A DNA stretch of 64,000 bases from Methylobacterium currus (lineage in GTDB: Bacteria > Pseudomonadota > Alphaproteobacteria > Rhizobiales > Beijerinckiaceae): NCBI RefSeq assembly GCF_003058325.1, contig NZ_CP028844.1, forward strand, positions 453,001 to 517,000, read 5' to 3'. Below the pieces are notes generated by a model that searched no databases, was not told the origin of the DNA, and was given only the letters and a program-made list of their open reading frames with translations. Shown here one piece after another: positions 9,799-22,494 of the stretch (positions within the stretch are counted from its first letter, which is position 1; each line of letters begins with the position of its first letter). Made by a program: the position numbers and the translations under genes.

Positions 9799-10353
9799 AT
9801 GACGGATTCCCAGGGCAAGGCCGGCCAGCCGCGCCAGCACCGCACCCGCAACAACACCGACTCGAACGCCAAGCGCGTCTCGATCGAGACCCTGAACGCC
9901 CGCCTCGCCGACGGCATCGACCTCGCGCTCAACATCAAGCAGGCGCACTGGAACCTGAAGGGCCCGCAATTCATCGGCATCCACGAGATGCTCGACGGGT
10001 TCCGCACCGAGATCGACGACCTCAACGACAAGGTGGCAGAGCGCGCCGTGCAGCTCGGCGCCACGGCCCTCGGCACCGCCACGGTGGTCTCCAAGACCTC
10101 GAAGCTGTCGCCCTACCCGACCGACATCTACGCCATCGCCGATCATCTCTCGGCCCTGATCGATCGCTACGCCGCCTACGCCAACGCCGTGCGCGAGAAC
10201 ATCGACCAGACCGACGAGGCCGGCGACCCCGGCACCGCCGACCTGTTCACCGAGGTCTCCCGCGCCGTCGACAAGCAGCTGTGGTTCCTCGAGGCCCACG
10301 TGCAGGAGCCGACCGGCACGATGCGCGACGGCGACGGCAAGGGCGCGCGCTGA
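9799..10353 (+). CDS. dps: Dps family DNA-protection/ferritin-like protein
   Basis: Cytosolic mini-ferritin of 184 aa that oxidises iron with peroxide and binds DNA in starvation or oxidative stress. All five ferroxidase ligands of the family are visible: H50 (QAHWN), H62, D66, D77 and E81, in the same spacing as in E. coli Dps. The first 25 residues are basic and polar (KAGQPRQHRTRNN), suited to DNA binding. GGAG at 9787-9790 supports ATG 9799; an upstream in-frame ATG at 9718 lacks a site and reads Pro/Arg-rich sequence. It is convergent with acdS. An OxyR or iron-responsive site was not found. Confidence 0.93.
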   Translation: MTDSQGKAGQPRQHRTRNNTDSNAKRVSIETLNARLADGIDLALNIKQAHWNLKGPQFIGIHEMLDGFRTEIDDLNDKVAERAVQLGATALGTATVVSKTSKLSPYPTDIYAIADHLSALIDRYAAYANAVRENIDQTDEAGDPGTADLFTEVSRAVDKQLWFLEAHVQEPTGTMRDGDGKGAR

Positions 10354-10468
10354 GGGCGACCTATTCGGTGAGTGGGGCCGGCGCCTGAGCCGGCTTCGGT
10401 CGCGGCGCATCGTCGATGCGGCGGATCGCGGTTCGTCGAAGACGATGCGGCACACTCGGACAATCGAG

Positions 10469-10499
10469 CACGGCCCGATCGCGCCACGATCGGGCCGTG
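10469..10499 (+). terminator. Hairpin downstream of dps
   Basis: Perfect 13-bp arms CACGGCCCGATCG (10469-10481) and CGATCGGGCCGTG (10487-10499) with a five-base loop, about 115 bases after the dps stop. Confidence 0.6.
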
Positions 10500-10550
10500 G
10501 CCTTGTCTCTTCGGGACGGGAGAAGACCGGACCTGCCGCGCCCCGCGGGC

Positions 10551-10565
10551 GCAGGACTGTCCGGG
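10551..10565 (+). repeat. Dispersed intergenic motif GCAGGACTGTCCGGG, copy A
   Basis: Identical over 15 bases to 18127-18141 and over 13 bases to the reverse strand at 28453-28465. Each copy is intergenic and close to a C/T-rich run (cccctctcccc). Function unknown. Confidence 0.6.
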
Positions 10566-10634
10566 AAAAAGATTGGCGCGGGTTTCCCCTCTCCCCGCCG
10601 GCAGGGAGAGGAGGGGAACCCGCGCCATTTCTTT
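10566..10634. terminator. Bidirectional terminator between dps and acdS
   Basis: An imperfect hairpin of about 22 bp (10574-10627) with outer arms TGGCGCGGGTT and AACCCGCGCCA. It is flanked by an A-rich run on the left (aaaaaga) and a T-rich run on the right (tttctttt). This is the classic layout of a rho-independent terminator that works on both strands between convergent genes. Confidence 0.75.
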
Positions 10635-10647
10635 TCGCCGTCCCGGC

Positions 10648-11670
10648 TCAGCCGTTGCGGAAGGTGTAGCTGTAGCCGTTGAGGGCTGGCGCGCCCCCGA
10701 GATGCGCGTAGAGCACCTTCGACCCCTTCGGGAAGAAGCCCTTCTGGACGAGGTCGATCATGCCCTGCATCGACTTCCCCTCGTAGACCGGGTCGGTGAT
10801 CATCGCCTCGAGCCGGGCCGCGAGGCGGATCGCCTCGACCGTCTCCTTCGAGGGCACGCCGTAAACCGGGTAGGCGTAGTCCTCCTTGATGACCACGTCG
10901 TCCTCGGTGATCTCGCCGGCACCCACGAGGGCGGAGGTGTTCCGGGCGATCTCGAGCACCTGCGCCCGGGTCTGGGCGGGCGTGCAGGAGGCGTCGATGC
11001 CGATGACGTTGCGGGCGCGGCCGTCGGGCTTGAAGCCGACCACCATGCCCGCATGGGTCGAGCCGGTGACGGTGCAGACCACGATGTAGTCGAAGTGGAG
11101 GCCCATCTCGGCCTCCTGCCGGCGCACCTCCTCGGCGAAGCCGACATAGCCCAGGCCGCCGAACTTGTGCACCGAGGCGCCGGCGGGGATCGCGTAGGGC
11201 TTGCCGCCCTTGGCCTTCACGTCCTCGATCGCCTGCTTCCAGCTGTCGCGGATGCCGATGTCGAAGCCCTCGTCGACGAGCTGCGACTCGGCGCCCATGA
11301 TCCGCGTCAGCATGATGTTGCCGACCCGGTCGTAGACCGCGTCCTCGTGCGGCACCCAGGCTTCCTGGATCACCCGGCACTTCATGCCGATCTTGGCCGC
11401 CACCGCCGCCACCATGCGGGTGTGGTTCGACTGCACGCCGCCGATCGACACCAGGGTGTCGGCGCCCGAGGCGATCGCGTCCGGCACGATGTATTCGAGC
11501 TTGCGCAGCTTGTTGCCGCCATAGGCGAGCCCCGAGTTGCAATCGTCGCGCTTGGCATAGATCTGCACGTCGCCGCCGAGATGGGCGGTCAGGCGCGGCA
11601 GGTGCTCGATCGGGGTCGGGCCGAAGGTCAGGGGATAGCGCTCGAACTGCGACAGCATCGAAGGGATCAT
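10648..11670 (-). CDS. acdS: 1-aminocyclopropane-1-carboxylate (ACC) deaminase
   Basis: PLP enzyme that cleaves ACC, the plant ethylene precursor, to ammonia and 2-oxobutyrate; common in plant-associated bacteria. It has 340 aa from ATG 11670, or 336 from the better-conserved ATG at 11658 ([13 protein letters not shown]). The PLP lysine is K54 in YGGNKLRK, and the nucleophilic serine is S81 in QSNHTR. Residues that separate true ACC deaminase from D-cysteine desulfhydrase are present: Y296-E297 in DPVYEGKSM and L324 in [13 protein letters not shown], corresponding to Tyr294, Glu295 and Leu322 of the Pseudomonas enzyme. It is divergent from an Lrp-type regulator, the arrangement known for acdS/acdR. 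Confidence 0.95.
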   Translation of the reverse strand: MIPSMLSQFERYPLTFGPTPIEHLPRLTAHLGGDVQIYAKRDDCNSGLAYGGNKLRKLEYIVPDAIASGADTLVSIGGVQSNHTRMVAAVAAKIGMKCRVIQEAWVPHEDAVYDRVGNIMLTRIMGAESQLVDEGFDIGIRDSWKQAIEDVKAKGGKPYAIPAGASVHKFGGLGYVGFAEEVRRQEAEMGLHFDYIVVCTVTGSTHAGMVVGFKPDGRARNVIGIDASCTPAQTRAQVLEIARNTSALVGAGEITEDDVVIKEDYAYPVYGVPSKETVEAIRLAARLEAMITDPVYEGKSMQGMIDLVQKGFFPKGSKVLYAHLGGAPALNGYSYTFRNG

Positions 11671-11748
11671 CGCCGGGGTCCTATATGGAAGCCGGGCTCA
11701 ACCTAGCAGGACTTCGACGGAAGGTGCTCTCGAACTTGCGCGATCTTC

Positions 11749-11776
11749 GATGGCCGGCACGGCCGGATCGGCCATC
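11749..11776. promoter_or_regulatory. Candidate AcdR operator between acdS and acdR
   Basis: Inverted repeat with 8-bp perfect arms, GATGGCCG (11749-11756) and CGGCCATC (11769-11776), spacer 12, in the 155-bp divergent promoter region. The position suits an Lrp-family site controlling both genes. No binding consensus was available to compare with. Confidence 0.35.
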
Positions 11777-11825
11777 CATGTGCTAGATCCGTCCAATTCC
11801 GGGCTGCCGGATGGAAGGACCTCTC

Positions 11826-12290
11826 ATGGCTACCGGGCTCGACCGCATCGACGTGAAAATTCTCCGGCTCCTGCAAGAGGATGGCCGGATCGGCAACGCC
11901 GAGCTCGCCAAGCGCGTCAACACCAGCCCGGCGACCTGCCACCGTCGCACCCAGCGCCTGTTCGACGAAGGGTACTTTCGCGGGGTGCGCGCCGTGGTGG
12001 CGCCGGAGAAGGTCGGGCGCGGCTCGCTGGTCCTCGTCGGCGTGGTGCTCGACCGCTCGACGCCGGAGAGCTTCTCCGCCTTCGAGGCTGCGGCCCTCGC
12101 CATGCCGACCCTGCTCGATTGCCACCTCGTCGCCGGCGACTTCGACTACTTCCTCAAGATCCGCGTCTCCGACATGGCCGACTTCAACCGGATGCACAGC
12201 GAGATCCTGATCGCCCTGCCCGGGGTGCGCCAGACCCGGACCTTCTTCGTCATGAAGGAGGTGATCGACAACGCGCCCTTGAGCTTGTGA
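11826..12290 (+). CDS. acdR: Lrp/AsnC-family regulator of ACC deaminase
   Basis: DNA-binding regulator of 154 aa. The N-terminal winged HTH is [31 protein letters not shown] (split here only for description), with recognition helix [12 protein letters not shown] at about 34-45. The C-terminal RAM/ligand-sensing domain spans about 62-150, with [18 protein letters not shown] and the [16 protein letters not shown] ending typical of Lrp proteins. GGAAGGA (11813-11819) favours ATG 11826 over ATG 11811. By its divergent position beside acdS it is the likely AcdR, known elsewhere to activate acdS in response to ACC. The naming rests on context. Confidence 0.85.
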   Translation: MATGLDRIDVKILRLLQEDGRIGNAELAKRVNTSPATCHRRTQRLFDEGYFRGVRAVVAPEKVGRGSLVLVGVVLDRSTPESFSAFEAAALAMPTLLDCHLVAGDFDYFLKIRVSDMADFNRMHSEILIALPGVRQTRTFFVMKEVIDNAPLSL

Positions 12291-12472
12291 GAACGCGGCG
12301 GTTGCCGCTGTACGCAGTTTGTTCTAGTCCTGGGGTCAGACTTGGCTCGGGCGCCCCTGCGCCCCATCTGGTCACCATCACGGTCGATGGGCTCCCCAAA
12401 CGTCACGGGCTCCCGGTCGATCCCGGTCCCATCAAGCCTGGCCGTGTCGTCCCCGGCCCGGAGCCCCTCTGC

Positions 12473-15469
<2,997 letters not shown>

Positions 15470-15817
15470 GATTCGCGCGAAAACGCCCGCGAATTGGGAC
15501 CGCATAGGCGCTTCAAGCCCCTGTGCGGTGCAGCAATTCGGTCTTTCCGCCCCGCTTCCAACATTGTACCACTAAAGTACAAAACTGCGCCCGCATGACA
15601 AAAATGCGTCATTTGCGCAACGCGTCAGCGTAGCTTGCGTCGCCACCGAGCAAAATGCTGGCATTCCGAGCGTCGCTGTTGGAACAATATGGGCGTTCAG
15701 ACTGCTGCACGGTCGACGCCGAAGAGCCCACCGAATCAAGCACGCATCGAGTGCGTGCGGTGTCGGTGCTGCATCATGCGCGCGTCGAGTCCGATAAGGA
15801 TTTGGGAAGGAATGCTC
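15470..15817. other. Intergenic region uvrA to outer-membrane protein gene
   Basis: A weak hairpin follows uvrA: ATTCGCG (15471-15477) and CGCGAAT (15488-15494). Two operator-like inverted repeats lie farther on: TTGTAC (15564-15569)/GTACAA (15577-15582), and ATGAC (15595-15599)/GTCAT (15608-15612), in a locally AT-richer patch. These are probably part of the promoter of the next gene. No coding region is supported. Confidence 0.4.
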
Positions 15818-16816
15818 ATGGTCAAGTATTGGCTGGCCGCGGGGGCGGCTGCCCTGTCGCTGACCGCGACGGCGGCTTTCGCGCAAAGCACGACGGTGCC
15901 GGGCGAGCAGGTCGGCCTTGCCATCGGCGCGCCGCTGCCCGAAGGCGTCTACGCGATCGACACCTTCACCTTTCGCAGCCCCGACGGACCGAACGCGACC
16001 TCGACCGACACCGCGGTCAACGTCCCGGTCCTGGTCTGGTCGACGCCCTGGAAGGTCCTGGGCGCGCGCTTTGAGGCGGTGATCGCCCCGCCGACCGTCT
16101 TCACCTTCTCCCGCGCTGCCGGCGGCCGCGACACCAGCATCAATGTCGGCACCTTTCTCGGCGGCATCTTCGCCTGGGACCTCGGCAACAATGTCGGCGT
16201 CAGCTACCTGGCCGGCGTCTACCTGAACGAGCTGAATGGCGGCCGCGGCGGCGGCTTGCCGATCCTGGCCTCGAACACCTACCGGCAGGGCTTCGGCATC
16301 AGCTATACGGGCGACGGCTGGAACATCACCGCCAACCTGACCTACAATTTCTACGACGTGCCGGCCCGGTTCGGCGGCCGCAACGGCATCCCGGGCTTCT
16401 ACGGCAGCCAGTACCCGACCGACGCCCTCAACCTGGACCTGACGGCGACCAAGAAGTTCGGCAAGTTCGAGATCGGCGCCATCGGCTACGGCACCACCAA
16501 CCTGCCGAATCGCGGCCCCCTGCCCCTCGGCACGCCCTGCGCCGGCAACTTCGCCACCTGCGGCACGGTCTCGGGCGGCGGCGGCGGCCGCTTCGCCCTC
16601 GGCGGCCTCGTCGGCTACGATTTCGGCAAGTTCTCGGTCCAGGCCTGGGTCGCCCGAGACGTCGCCACGTCGGCCCGCCAGATCTCGCCGGTCACCGGAC
16701 TGCCGACCAACCGGGAGGCCTACTCGACCGAGGGCTGGTTCCGCGTCATCGCCCCGCTCTACACCGTCGCGGTGGTCGCCGAGCCGGAGCCGGTTCCCCT
16801 CGTGCGCAAGTACTGA
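15818..16816 (+). CDS. Outer-membrane transporter-like protein (phenol MetA-pathway type)
   Basis: Predicted secreted beta-barrel of 332 aa. The signal peptide is MVKYWLAAGAAALSLTATAAFA with cleavage before QS. The mature part has alternating aromatic/polar strands, for example VSYLAGVYLNEL, ITANLTYNFYDVP and LGGLVGYDFGKFSVQAWVARD, resembling the MetA-pathway of phenol degradation outer-membrane family. The start at 15818 has GGGAAGGA six bases upstream; an ATG two codons earlier would leave no spacing. The barrel ends EPVPLVRKY rather than with an aromatic C-terminus. It is followed by a clear terminator, so it is a single-gene unit. Substrate unknown. Confidence 0.7.
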   Translation: MVKYWLAAGAAALSLTATAAFAQSTTVPGEQVGLAIGAPLPEGVYAIDTFTFRSPDGPNATSTDTAVNVPVLVWSTPWKVLGARFEAVIAPPTVFTFSRAAGGRDTSINVGTFLGGIFAWDLGNNVGVSYLAGVYLNELNGGRGGGLPILASNTYRQGFGISYTGDGWNITANLTYNFYDVPARFGGRNGIPGFYGSQYPTDALNLDLTATKKFGKFEIGAIGYGTTNLPNRGPLPLGTPCAGNFATCGTVSGGGGGRFALGGLVGYDFGKFSVQAWVARDVATSARQISPVTGLPTNREAYSTEGWFRVIAPLYTVAVVAEPEPVPLVRKY

Positions 16817-16882
16817 GCCGCGACGCCGGAGAGACCCAGGAGAGCTTTCACCGGAGATCCACCAAGAGACCCCTCCTCTCCC

Positions 16883-16910
16883 GCCCGGCTCCGCGAGCCG
16901 GGCGTTTTCA
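16883..16910 (+). terminator. Rho-independent terminator
   Basis: GCCCGGCT (16883-16890) pairs perfectly with AGCCGGGC (16896-16903), loop ccgcg, followed by gttttca. It ends the outer-membrane protein gene. Confidence 0.8.
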
Positions 16911-17037
16911 TTGGTGCACGCGCCATGCCTGTCGGGCCCGGCTCCGCGACCTATAACGGGAGCGAGCGGGCGGGGCTTTCGATCCCTGCCGGACGAGACG
17001 AGACACGGGGCGCTCGAGGCCCCGGCAGGAGGCCATC

Positions 17038-18009
17038 ATGGCGGCGCCCGGCGACTGGAAGATCCCCTCCGCGGTGCAGCCCCGCCCGGCCGCCTATTCC
17101 TACGACCTCGACCAGACCCTGACCGCCATCGTCGCCCTGTCCTCCCGGGTGCCGGACGGCGCCTACACCGCCGAGATCCTCGGCACCGAGCGGGCCGGCA
17201 ACGGCGTCCTGATCGGCGAGGACGGGCTGGTGCTCACCATCGGCTACCTGATCACCGAGGCCGAGAGCGTCTGGCTCACGGCCCATGACGGCCGCACCGC
17301 GCCCGGCCACGTCGTCGGCTACGACGCCGCCACCGGCTTCGGCCTGGTGCAGGCGCTCGGCCGCCTCGACCTGCCGTATCTGCCGCTGGGCAGCGCCGAG
17401 GGCTTGCGCGTGGGCGACCGGCTGGTGATGGCCGGGGCCGGCGGCCGCTCCCGCGCCGTCGCCGCCGAGGTGGTGGCGCGGCAGGAATTCGCCGGCTACT
17501 GGGAATATCTCCTCGACGACGCGATCTTCACCGCGCCCTCGCACCCGCATTGGGGCGGCGCGGCGCTGATCGGTCCGGCGGGCGAGCTCACCGGCATCGG
17601 CTCGCTCCAGCTCCAGCAGGGCGGCCGCGACAGCCGCGCCATCAACATGGCGGTGCCGATCGACCTCCTGAAGCCGATCCTTCACGACCTGACCACGCTG
17701 GGCCGGGTCTCCGGCCCGCCCCGGCCCTGGCTCGGCCTCTACGCCACCGAGATGGACGACCAGGTCGTGGTGATGGGTCTCTCGCCCCGCGCCCCGGCCG
17801 AGACCGCCGACCTGCGCGCCGGCGACATCCTGCTGGCGGTGGGCCAGACCGAGGTGAATGACCTCGCGGGCTTCCTGCGCGCCGTCTGGGCGCTGGGCCC
17901 CGCCGGCATCACCGTGCCGCTGACGGTGCATCGCGACGGGCGGACCCTGAGCCTGTCCGTCGTCTCGGCCGACCGGTCGACCTTCCTGGTGGCGCCGCGG
18001 CTGCATTGA
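17038..18009 (+). CDS. HtrA/DegP-like PDZ protein lacking the catalytic triad
   Basis: A 323-aa protein with a trypsin-like S1C domain (about 45-215) and one PDZ domain (about 232-310: WLGLYATEMDDQVVVMGLSP, then RAGDILLAVGQTEV). Aligned by eye with HtrA, the usual TNxHV histidine is Y70 (TIGYLITEA), the TDLAL aspartate is G100 (TGFGLV), and the GNSGG serine is W172 (PHWGGAAL). The flanking beta-barrel motifs (GNGVLIGEDGLVLT, LGSAEGLRVGD, MAVPIDLLKPIL) are well kept, so this looks like a maintained non-proteolytic homologue rather than a decaying gene. AGGAGG (17027-17032) fixes the start. There is no signal peptide, suggesting a cytoplasmic scaffold or binding role. Confidence 0.8.
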   Translation: MAAPGDWKIPSAVQPRPAAYSYDLDQTLTAIVALSSRVPDGAYTAEILGTERAGNGVLIGEDGLVLTIGYLITEAESVWLTAHDGRTAPGHVVGYDAATGFGLVQALGRLDLPYLPLGSAEGLRVGDRLVMAGAGGRSRAVAAEVVARQEFAGYWEYLLDDAIFTAPSHPHWGGAALIGPAGELTGIGSLQLQQGGRDSRAINMAVPIDLLKPILHDLTTLGRVSGPPRPWLGLYATEMDDQVVVMGLSPRAPAETADLRAGDILLAVGQTEVNDLAGFLRAVWALGPAGITVPLTVHRDGRTLSLSVVSADRSTFLVAPRLH

Positions 18010-18528
18010 GCCGGGCGGTTCGGCGCCTCGGAAGCCGTCCCCGGATTGGCGGGCGACATGGCTGTCTGGAGGCAATCATGGCTGTCCGGGGGAGATGAGG
18101 CATCGGTCTCCTCCCCTCCCCTCGCCGCAGGACTGTCCGGGCAGAGCGAAGAGTGCGGGTCTCTCGACCCGGCACCGGACGCGCCCGTCGCGGCACTGCA
18201 CACCGGATCGCCACCGGCTGCCGCATCCCCGATCCCTCTCCCTTCGCACCGCGCCGCCCGCCCGCTCCGCATCCCCGCCCTTCGCGTGTGCAGCATAGTG
18301 CCTAAATGCCGGGAATCCCTGCGATTCATGCGCCAGAGTGCTGCCAAATCGGCAGGCACGGGGGTTGGTTGACGATTCCCTGCGCGCTGCATGTGAGTCG
18401 TGCATAGCTGGCTTACGCGACTCCGCCTCCCACCAGCGAAGCCATTTCCCATATGGTGCGTTGCAACAGAAGCAGGCAGGCGGTGCCGAAACGGTTCGCA
18501 CCGGCTGCCCGCCAAGAGGTCAAATCCG
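18010..18528. other. Intergenic region with dispersed repeat, before DUF1127 gene
   Basis: About 520 bases with no supported gene. It contains copy B of the dispersed motif (18127-18141) next to a cctcccctcccct run. The right part (18290-18520) is less GC-rich and probably carries the promoter of the small DUF1127 gene. Confidence 0.5.
18127..18141 (+). repeat. Dispersed intergenic motif GCAGGACTGTCCGGG, copy B
   Basis: Exact 15-base match to the copy at 10551-10565 in the same orientation. Confidence 0.6.
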
Positions 18529-18678
18529 ATGTTCGTTTCCCTCATCCTCAGCAAGATCCGCTCGTACCTCCGCTACCGTGAGACCGTGCACGAGCTGTCG
18601 CGTCTGTCCGACCGCGAGCTCGACGATCTCGGCATCAGCCGCTTCGAGATCCAGGGTATCGCCCGCTCGGTCGCGTAA
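18529..18678 (+). CDS. DUF1127 (YjiS-like) small protein
   Basis: A 49-aa peptide with the DUF1127 core: [20 protein letters not shown] followed by [15 protein letters not shown]. Members are short, helical, basic, and common in alphaproteobacteria, where some affect phosphate, carbon and RNA metabolism. AAGAGG at 18514-18519 supports ATG 18529; the longer in-frame upstream extension lacks family similarity. It is followed by a terminator hairpin, so it is transcribed alone. Confidence 0.85.
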   Translation: MFVSLILSKIRSYLRYRETVHELSRLSDRELDDLGISRFEIQGIARSVA

Positions 18679-18758
18679 GCCCCCGAAAGCGTACCAAGTA
18701 CCCGCGTACCGAGTACTCCAAGTCGATAGAAAGCCTTCGGGCTCCTCATCGTCTCGCG

Positions 18759-18786
18759 CGCCCGCCCCTCTCGGCGGGCGTTCGCA
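18759..18786 (+). terminator. Terminator after the DUF1127 gene
   Basis: CGCCCGCC (18759-18766) pairs with GGCGGGCG (18773-18780), six-base loop, followed by ttcgcatgttc. Confidence 0.65.
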
Positions 18787-18851
18787 TGTTCGGATCCCGG
18801 CACGGATCCGTCGGTGTTGCATCGGCGGCACTCGATCCGATATGCCGCGTC

Positions 18852-20279
18852 ATGTCCGGATCAAACCCCATTCACGTCGTCGGCGGCGGCCTCGCCGGCT
18901 CGGAAGCGGCCTGGCAGATTGCCGAGGCGGGCCTTCCCGTGGTGCTGCACGAGATGCGGCCCCTGCGCGGCACCGAGGCGCACCAGACCGACGGTCTCGC
19001 CGAACTCGTCTGCTCGAACTCGTTCCGCTCCGACGATCCGCAACTCAACGCCGTCGGGCTGCTGCATCAGGAGATGCGCCGCCTCGGCTCGCTGATCATG
19101 CGCTGCGCCGATGCCAACCAGGTGCCGGCCGGCGGCGCGCTCGCGGTGGACCGCGAGGGGTTCAGCCAAGCCGTGACGGCGGCGCTGGAGGCGCATCCGA
19201 CCGTCACGATCGCCCGCGAGGAGATCGACGGCCTGCCGCCCGCTGCCTGGGACAGCGTGATCGTGGCGACGGGCCCCCTCACCGCGCCCGGCCTGGCCGA
19301 GGGCATCCGCGGCCTCACCGGCGCCGAGTCGCTCGCCTTCTTCGACGCCATCGCGCCGATCGTGCACCGCGACTCGATCGACATGGGCAAGGCCTGGTTC
19401 CAGTCCCGCTACGACAAGGCGGGACCGGGCGGCACCGGGGCGGATTACATCAACTGCCCCCTCGACCGCGAGCAATACGCGGCCTTCATCACGGCACTCG
19501 TCGAGGGCGACAAGACCTCGTTCAAGGAATGGGAGGCCTCGACCCCCTACTTCGACGGCTGCCTGCCGATCGAGGTGATGGCCGAGCGCGGCCCCGAGAC
19601 CCTGCGCCACGGGCCGATGAAGCCCTTCGGCCTGACCAACCCGCACAACCCGACCGTCAAGGCCTACGCCATCGTGCAGCTGCGCCAGGACAATGCGCTC
19701 GGCACGCTCTACAACATGGTGGGCTTCCAGACGAAGCTGCGCCACGCCGAGCAGGTGCGGATCTTCCGCACCATCCCGGGCCTGGAGAATGCCGAGTTCG
19801 CCCGCCTCGGCGGCCTGCACCGCAACACCTATCTCGACAGCCCGCGCCTCCTCGATGCCACCCTGCGGCTCAAGGCCGAGCCGCGCCTGCGCTTCGCCGG
19901 GCAGATCACCGGCTGCGAGGGCTACGTCGAGAGCGCCGCGATCGGCCTGATGGCCGGCCGCTTCGCCGCCGTCGAGCGGGAGGGCCGGTCGCTGGAGCCG
20001 CTCCCCGTCACGACCGCTCTGGGAGCGCTCATCGGCCATATCACCGGCGGGCACGTCTCGGCGGAGGAGGAGGGCACGCCGCGCTCGTTCCAGCCGATGA
20101 ACGTCAATTTCGGCCTCTTCCCGCCCCTCGACCGGGCGCCGAAGGCCCCGGACGGCAAGCGCCTGCGGGGCACCGAGAAGGCGCAGGCCAAGAAGCGGGC
20201 CCTGACCGACCGGGCACGGGCCGCTTTGGGCGAATGGCTCGGCGAGGAGCCGGCGCCGCTGCCGGCGGCGGCGGAGTAG
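18852..20279 (+). CDS. trmFO: tRNA (uracil-5-)-methyltransferase, folate/FAD-dependent
   Basis: Flavoenzyme of 475 aa that makes m5U54 in the T-loop of tRNA using methylene-THF and reduced FAD. The N-terminal dinucleotide motif [20 protein letters not shown] is at residues 7-26. Family motifs follow: [14 protein letters not shown] near 35, [10 protein letters not shown] near 55, [13 protein letters not shown] [13 protein letters not shown] near 173, and the C-terminal ALIGHITGG and [14 protein letters not shown]. Length is normal (about 450-475). ATG 18852 gives the conserved start; an upstream ATG at 18786 adds non-conserved sequence. It is convergent with the chemoreceptor gene. Confidence 0.95.
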   Translation: MSGSNPIHVVGGGLAGSEAAWQIAEAGLPVVLHEMRPLRGTEAHQTDGLAELVCSNSFRSDDPQLNAVGLLHQEMRRLGSLIMRCADANQVPAGGALAVDREGFSQAVTAALEAHPTVTIAREEIDGLPPAAWDSVIVATGPLTAPGLAEGIRGLTGAESLAFFDAIAPIVHRDSIDMGKAWFQSRYDKAGPGGTGADYINCPLDREQYAAFITALVEGDKTSFKEWEASTPYFDGCLPIEVMAERGPETLRHGPMKPFGLTNPHNPTVKAYAIVQLRQDNALGTLYNMVGFQTKLRHAEQVRIFRTIPGLENAEFARLGGLHRNTYLDSPRLLDATLRLKAEPRLRFAGQITGCEGYVESAAIGLMAGRFAAVEREGRSLEPLPVTTALGALIGHITGGHVSAEEEGTPRSFQPMNVNFGLFPPLDRAPKAPDGKRLRGTEKAQAKKRALTDRARAALGEWLGEEPAPLPAAAE

Positions 20280-20473
20280 TCTCAGGCGCCCGGGATCGGA
20301 CCAACGATCCTCGTACTCTCCACGCCGTCCCGGGCTCTCGCCGCCGGCGAGCACCGGGACGACGTCCTGGACCGTCACGATGGCCGCGGATGTCGTATAC
20401 CGCCGCGCCTTCGAACGGACCCGTTCGCAGGCGCTGGCGAAGCCCGAGCGGGCGCCGGCGCCGATGCGCCGGA

Positions 20474-20497
20474 CGCTTTCGCGTCGATGCGAAAGCG
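20474..20497. terminator. Hairpin between convergent trmFO and chemoreceptor genes
   Basis: Perfect 9-bp arms CGCTTTCGC (20474-20482) and GCGAAAGCG (20489-20497), six-base loop. It lies just beyond the chemoreceptor stop codon at 20506. No U-tract. Confidence 0.5.
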
Positions 20498-20505
20498 CGA
20501 CGGTA

Positions 20506-22494
20506 TTACGCCGCCTTGATCTCCGCCACGAACCCGCCGATCTCGCGCTCCAGCGTCCCGGCCTGATGCGCCAGATCCTGGGCGGCGCGCAGCACCTGGC
20601 CGGCGGTGCCGCCGGTGCGGGCGGCGCCCTGCTGCACCGCGTCGATGTGGCTGGAGACGACCTGCGTGCTGTGGGCGGCGTGCTGGACGTTGCGGGCGAT
20701 CTCGACGGTGGCGGCGCTCTGGCGCTCCATCGCGGTCGCCACGCCGGTGGCGATGGCGTTCATGTCGCGGATCGTGCCGCCGATCGCCTCGATCGCCTGC
20801 ACCGCCTGGGCGGTCTGGGCCTGGATGCTGCCGATCTGGCCGGCGATCTCGTCGGTCGCCTGCGCCGTGCGGGTGGCGAGGTCCTTGACCTCGGCGGCCA
20901 CGACCGCGAAGCCGCGGCCCGCCTCCCCGGCCCGGGCAGCCTCGATCGTCGCGTTGAGCGCGAGCAGGTTGGTCCGGCCGGCGATGCTGGTGATGAGCTG
21001 GACCACGTCGCCGATCTGCTGCGCGGCCGCCGCCAGCGCCCGGATCGTCGCCTCGGTGCGCACGGCCTCAGCGTCGGCGCGGCCGGCGATGACCGAGGAA
21101 TGGGCGACCTGCCGCACGATCTCCTCGATGCTGGCGGAGAGCTCATCCGTCGCGCTCGCCACCCCGCCGACATTGGCGGAGGTCTGGCTCGCCGCCTCCG
21201 CGACGCCCGCCGACAGGCCGGACGATTCGGCGGCCGAGGTCGACAGGTTGCGCGCCGCCGCCTCCATCTGGCCGGCCGCAGCGGTCAGGGTGGCGATCAG
21301 CGCCGAGACCTTGCCCTCGAAGCCCCGGGTCAGCGTCTCGAGATGGCGCGCCCGCGCCATCTTGGAGTCGGTATCCTGCCGCTGGAGCGCGTCGCGGTGC
21401 TCGGATTCGACCAGACCGTCGCGGAACAAGGCCACGGTGCGGGCCATGGCGCCGATCTCGTCGGCGCGCCCGGTATCCGGCACGTCGATCGCCCGGGCGC
21501 CGCCGCCGAGCGCCGCCATGGCGCCCGACAGGCGCTGCAGCGGCTTGGTGATCGAGCCGGCGAGCCGCAGCGAGATCAGGATGCCGAGCAGCACGATGCC
21601 GGCGGCCTTGGCGAGGAACGCCCTGGTCCCCTGCTCGACGCTGCGGGCGAAATCCTCCTCGTAGGCCAGCGCGTCGCGGTTCACCTCCGTCAGCAGCGTC
21701 TCGGAGGCCTTCATCGACTGGTCGCGGGCGGTGCGGGAGACCTTGAGGTGCTTGCCCCACTCGGCCGCGAGCGCGGCGGCGCGGTCGAGGGCGCCGCGCC
21801 AGGCGGTCAGCTTGGCCATGAGGTCGGCGTTGCCCTGGAGCTTCGCCTGGGAGTCGGCCGCGGATTGGTTCGCCGCCGCGGCGTGCTTGACCTCGCCCGT
21901 GGTCTTGAACTGCGCCACCTGCTCGCGGGCGAACTTGAACGCCTCGGCGGCGCCGTTCAGCATCCGGGCCTGATCGAGGTCGCCGGCCTCGAAGGCGCGG
22001 TTGCGCCGCTGCGACAGGGCATGCGCGATCTGGTCGCCGGCCTGATCGATCTCCCGGGTCTGGAGATCCTGCTCCTCGTCCTTGATCCGGGCGAGGATGG
22101 CGTATTCGGCGCCGTATTTCGTCAAGGCGGCGGCGATCGTGTCGCTCAAGACCCGTTCATCGGGATCGAGCCCGACCGCGCCGCCGCGCCCGATCAACTC
22201 GAGGGACTTGTCGAGATAGTCGCGCGCCACCTTGAGGGCCGCGGGGTCGAAGCGCTGGAGCCAGCGGCTCAGCTCGAAGCGCGTCTGCATCATCGCCATG
22301 TCGACGGCGCGGACATGCTCGGTCTTGGCCCGGTTGTGCCGGTACTCGGCGAAGCTCTCGTTGACCTGTGTCACCAGCATGGTGCCCGAGAGCGCCACGC
22401 CCACGGTCGTGGCCAGCACCACGCCGAAGCCCGCGAAGATCCGCGCCTTGATCGACAGTCGCGACAGGCGCCCGCCCTTGAACCACATCCACAT
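20506..22494 (-). CDS. Methyl-accepting chemotaxis protein
   Basis: Transmembrane chemoreceptor of 662 aa that would signal to CheA/CheW and the flagellar motor. TM1 is at about 16-40 ([20 protein letters not shown]). A helical periplasmic sensor of about 250 residues is followed by TM2 near 295-315 ([20 protein letters not shown]), HAMP ([18 protein letters not shown]), and a cytoplasmic signalling coil. The conserved hairpin tip [20 protein letters not shown] and [15 protein letters not shown] is intact. The sensor resembles the four-helix/HBM-like type with a long coiled coil; the ligand is unknown. Two starts (22494, 22488) are two codons apart. It sits next to the flagellar regulator flbD, transcribed in the same direction but separated by 440 bases. 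Confidence 0.92.
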   Translation of the reverse strand: MWMWFKGGRLSRLSIKARIFAGFGVVLATTVGVALSGTMLVTQVNESFAEYRHNRAKTEHVRAVDMAMMQTRFELSRWLQRFDPAALKVARDYLDKSLELIGRGGAVGLDPDERVLSDTIAAALTKYGAEYAILARIKDEEQDLQTREIDQAGDQIAHALSQRRNRAFEAGDLDQARMLNGAAEAFKFAREQVAQFKTTGEVKHAAAANQSAADSQAKLQGNADLMAKLTAWRGALDRAAALAAEWGKHLKVSRTARDQSMKASETLLTEVNRDALAYEEDFARSVEQGTRAFLAKAAGIVLLGILISLRLAGSITKPLQRLSGAMAALGGGARAIDVPDTGRADEIGAMARTVALFRDGLVESEHRDALQRQDTDSKMARARHLETLTRGFEGKVSALIATLTAAAGQMEAAARNLSTSAAESSGLSAGVAEAASQTSANVGGVASATDELSASIEEIVRQVAHSSVIAGRADAEAVRTEATIRALAAAAQQIGDVVQLITSIAGRTNLLALNATIEAARAGEAGRGFAVVAAEVKDLATRTAQATDEIAGQIGSIQAQTAQAVQAIEAIGGTIRDMNAIATGVATAMERQSAATVEIARNVQHAAHSTQVVSSHIDAVQQGAARTGGTAGQVLRAAQDLAHQAGTLEREIGGFVAEIKAA

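Noticed and set aside
11750..12472. In-frame N-terminal extension of uvrA by 241 codons
   Set aside because: It runs through the acdR gene in another frame and has no UvrA homology; UvrA starts at 12473.
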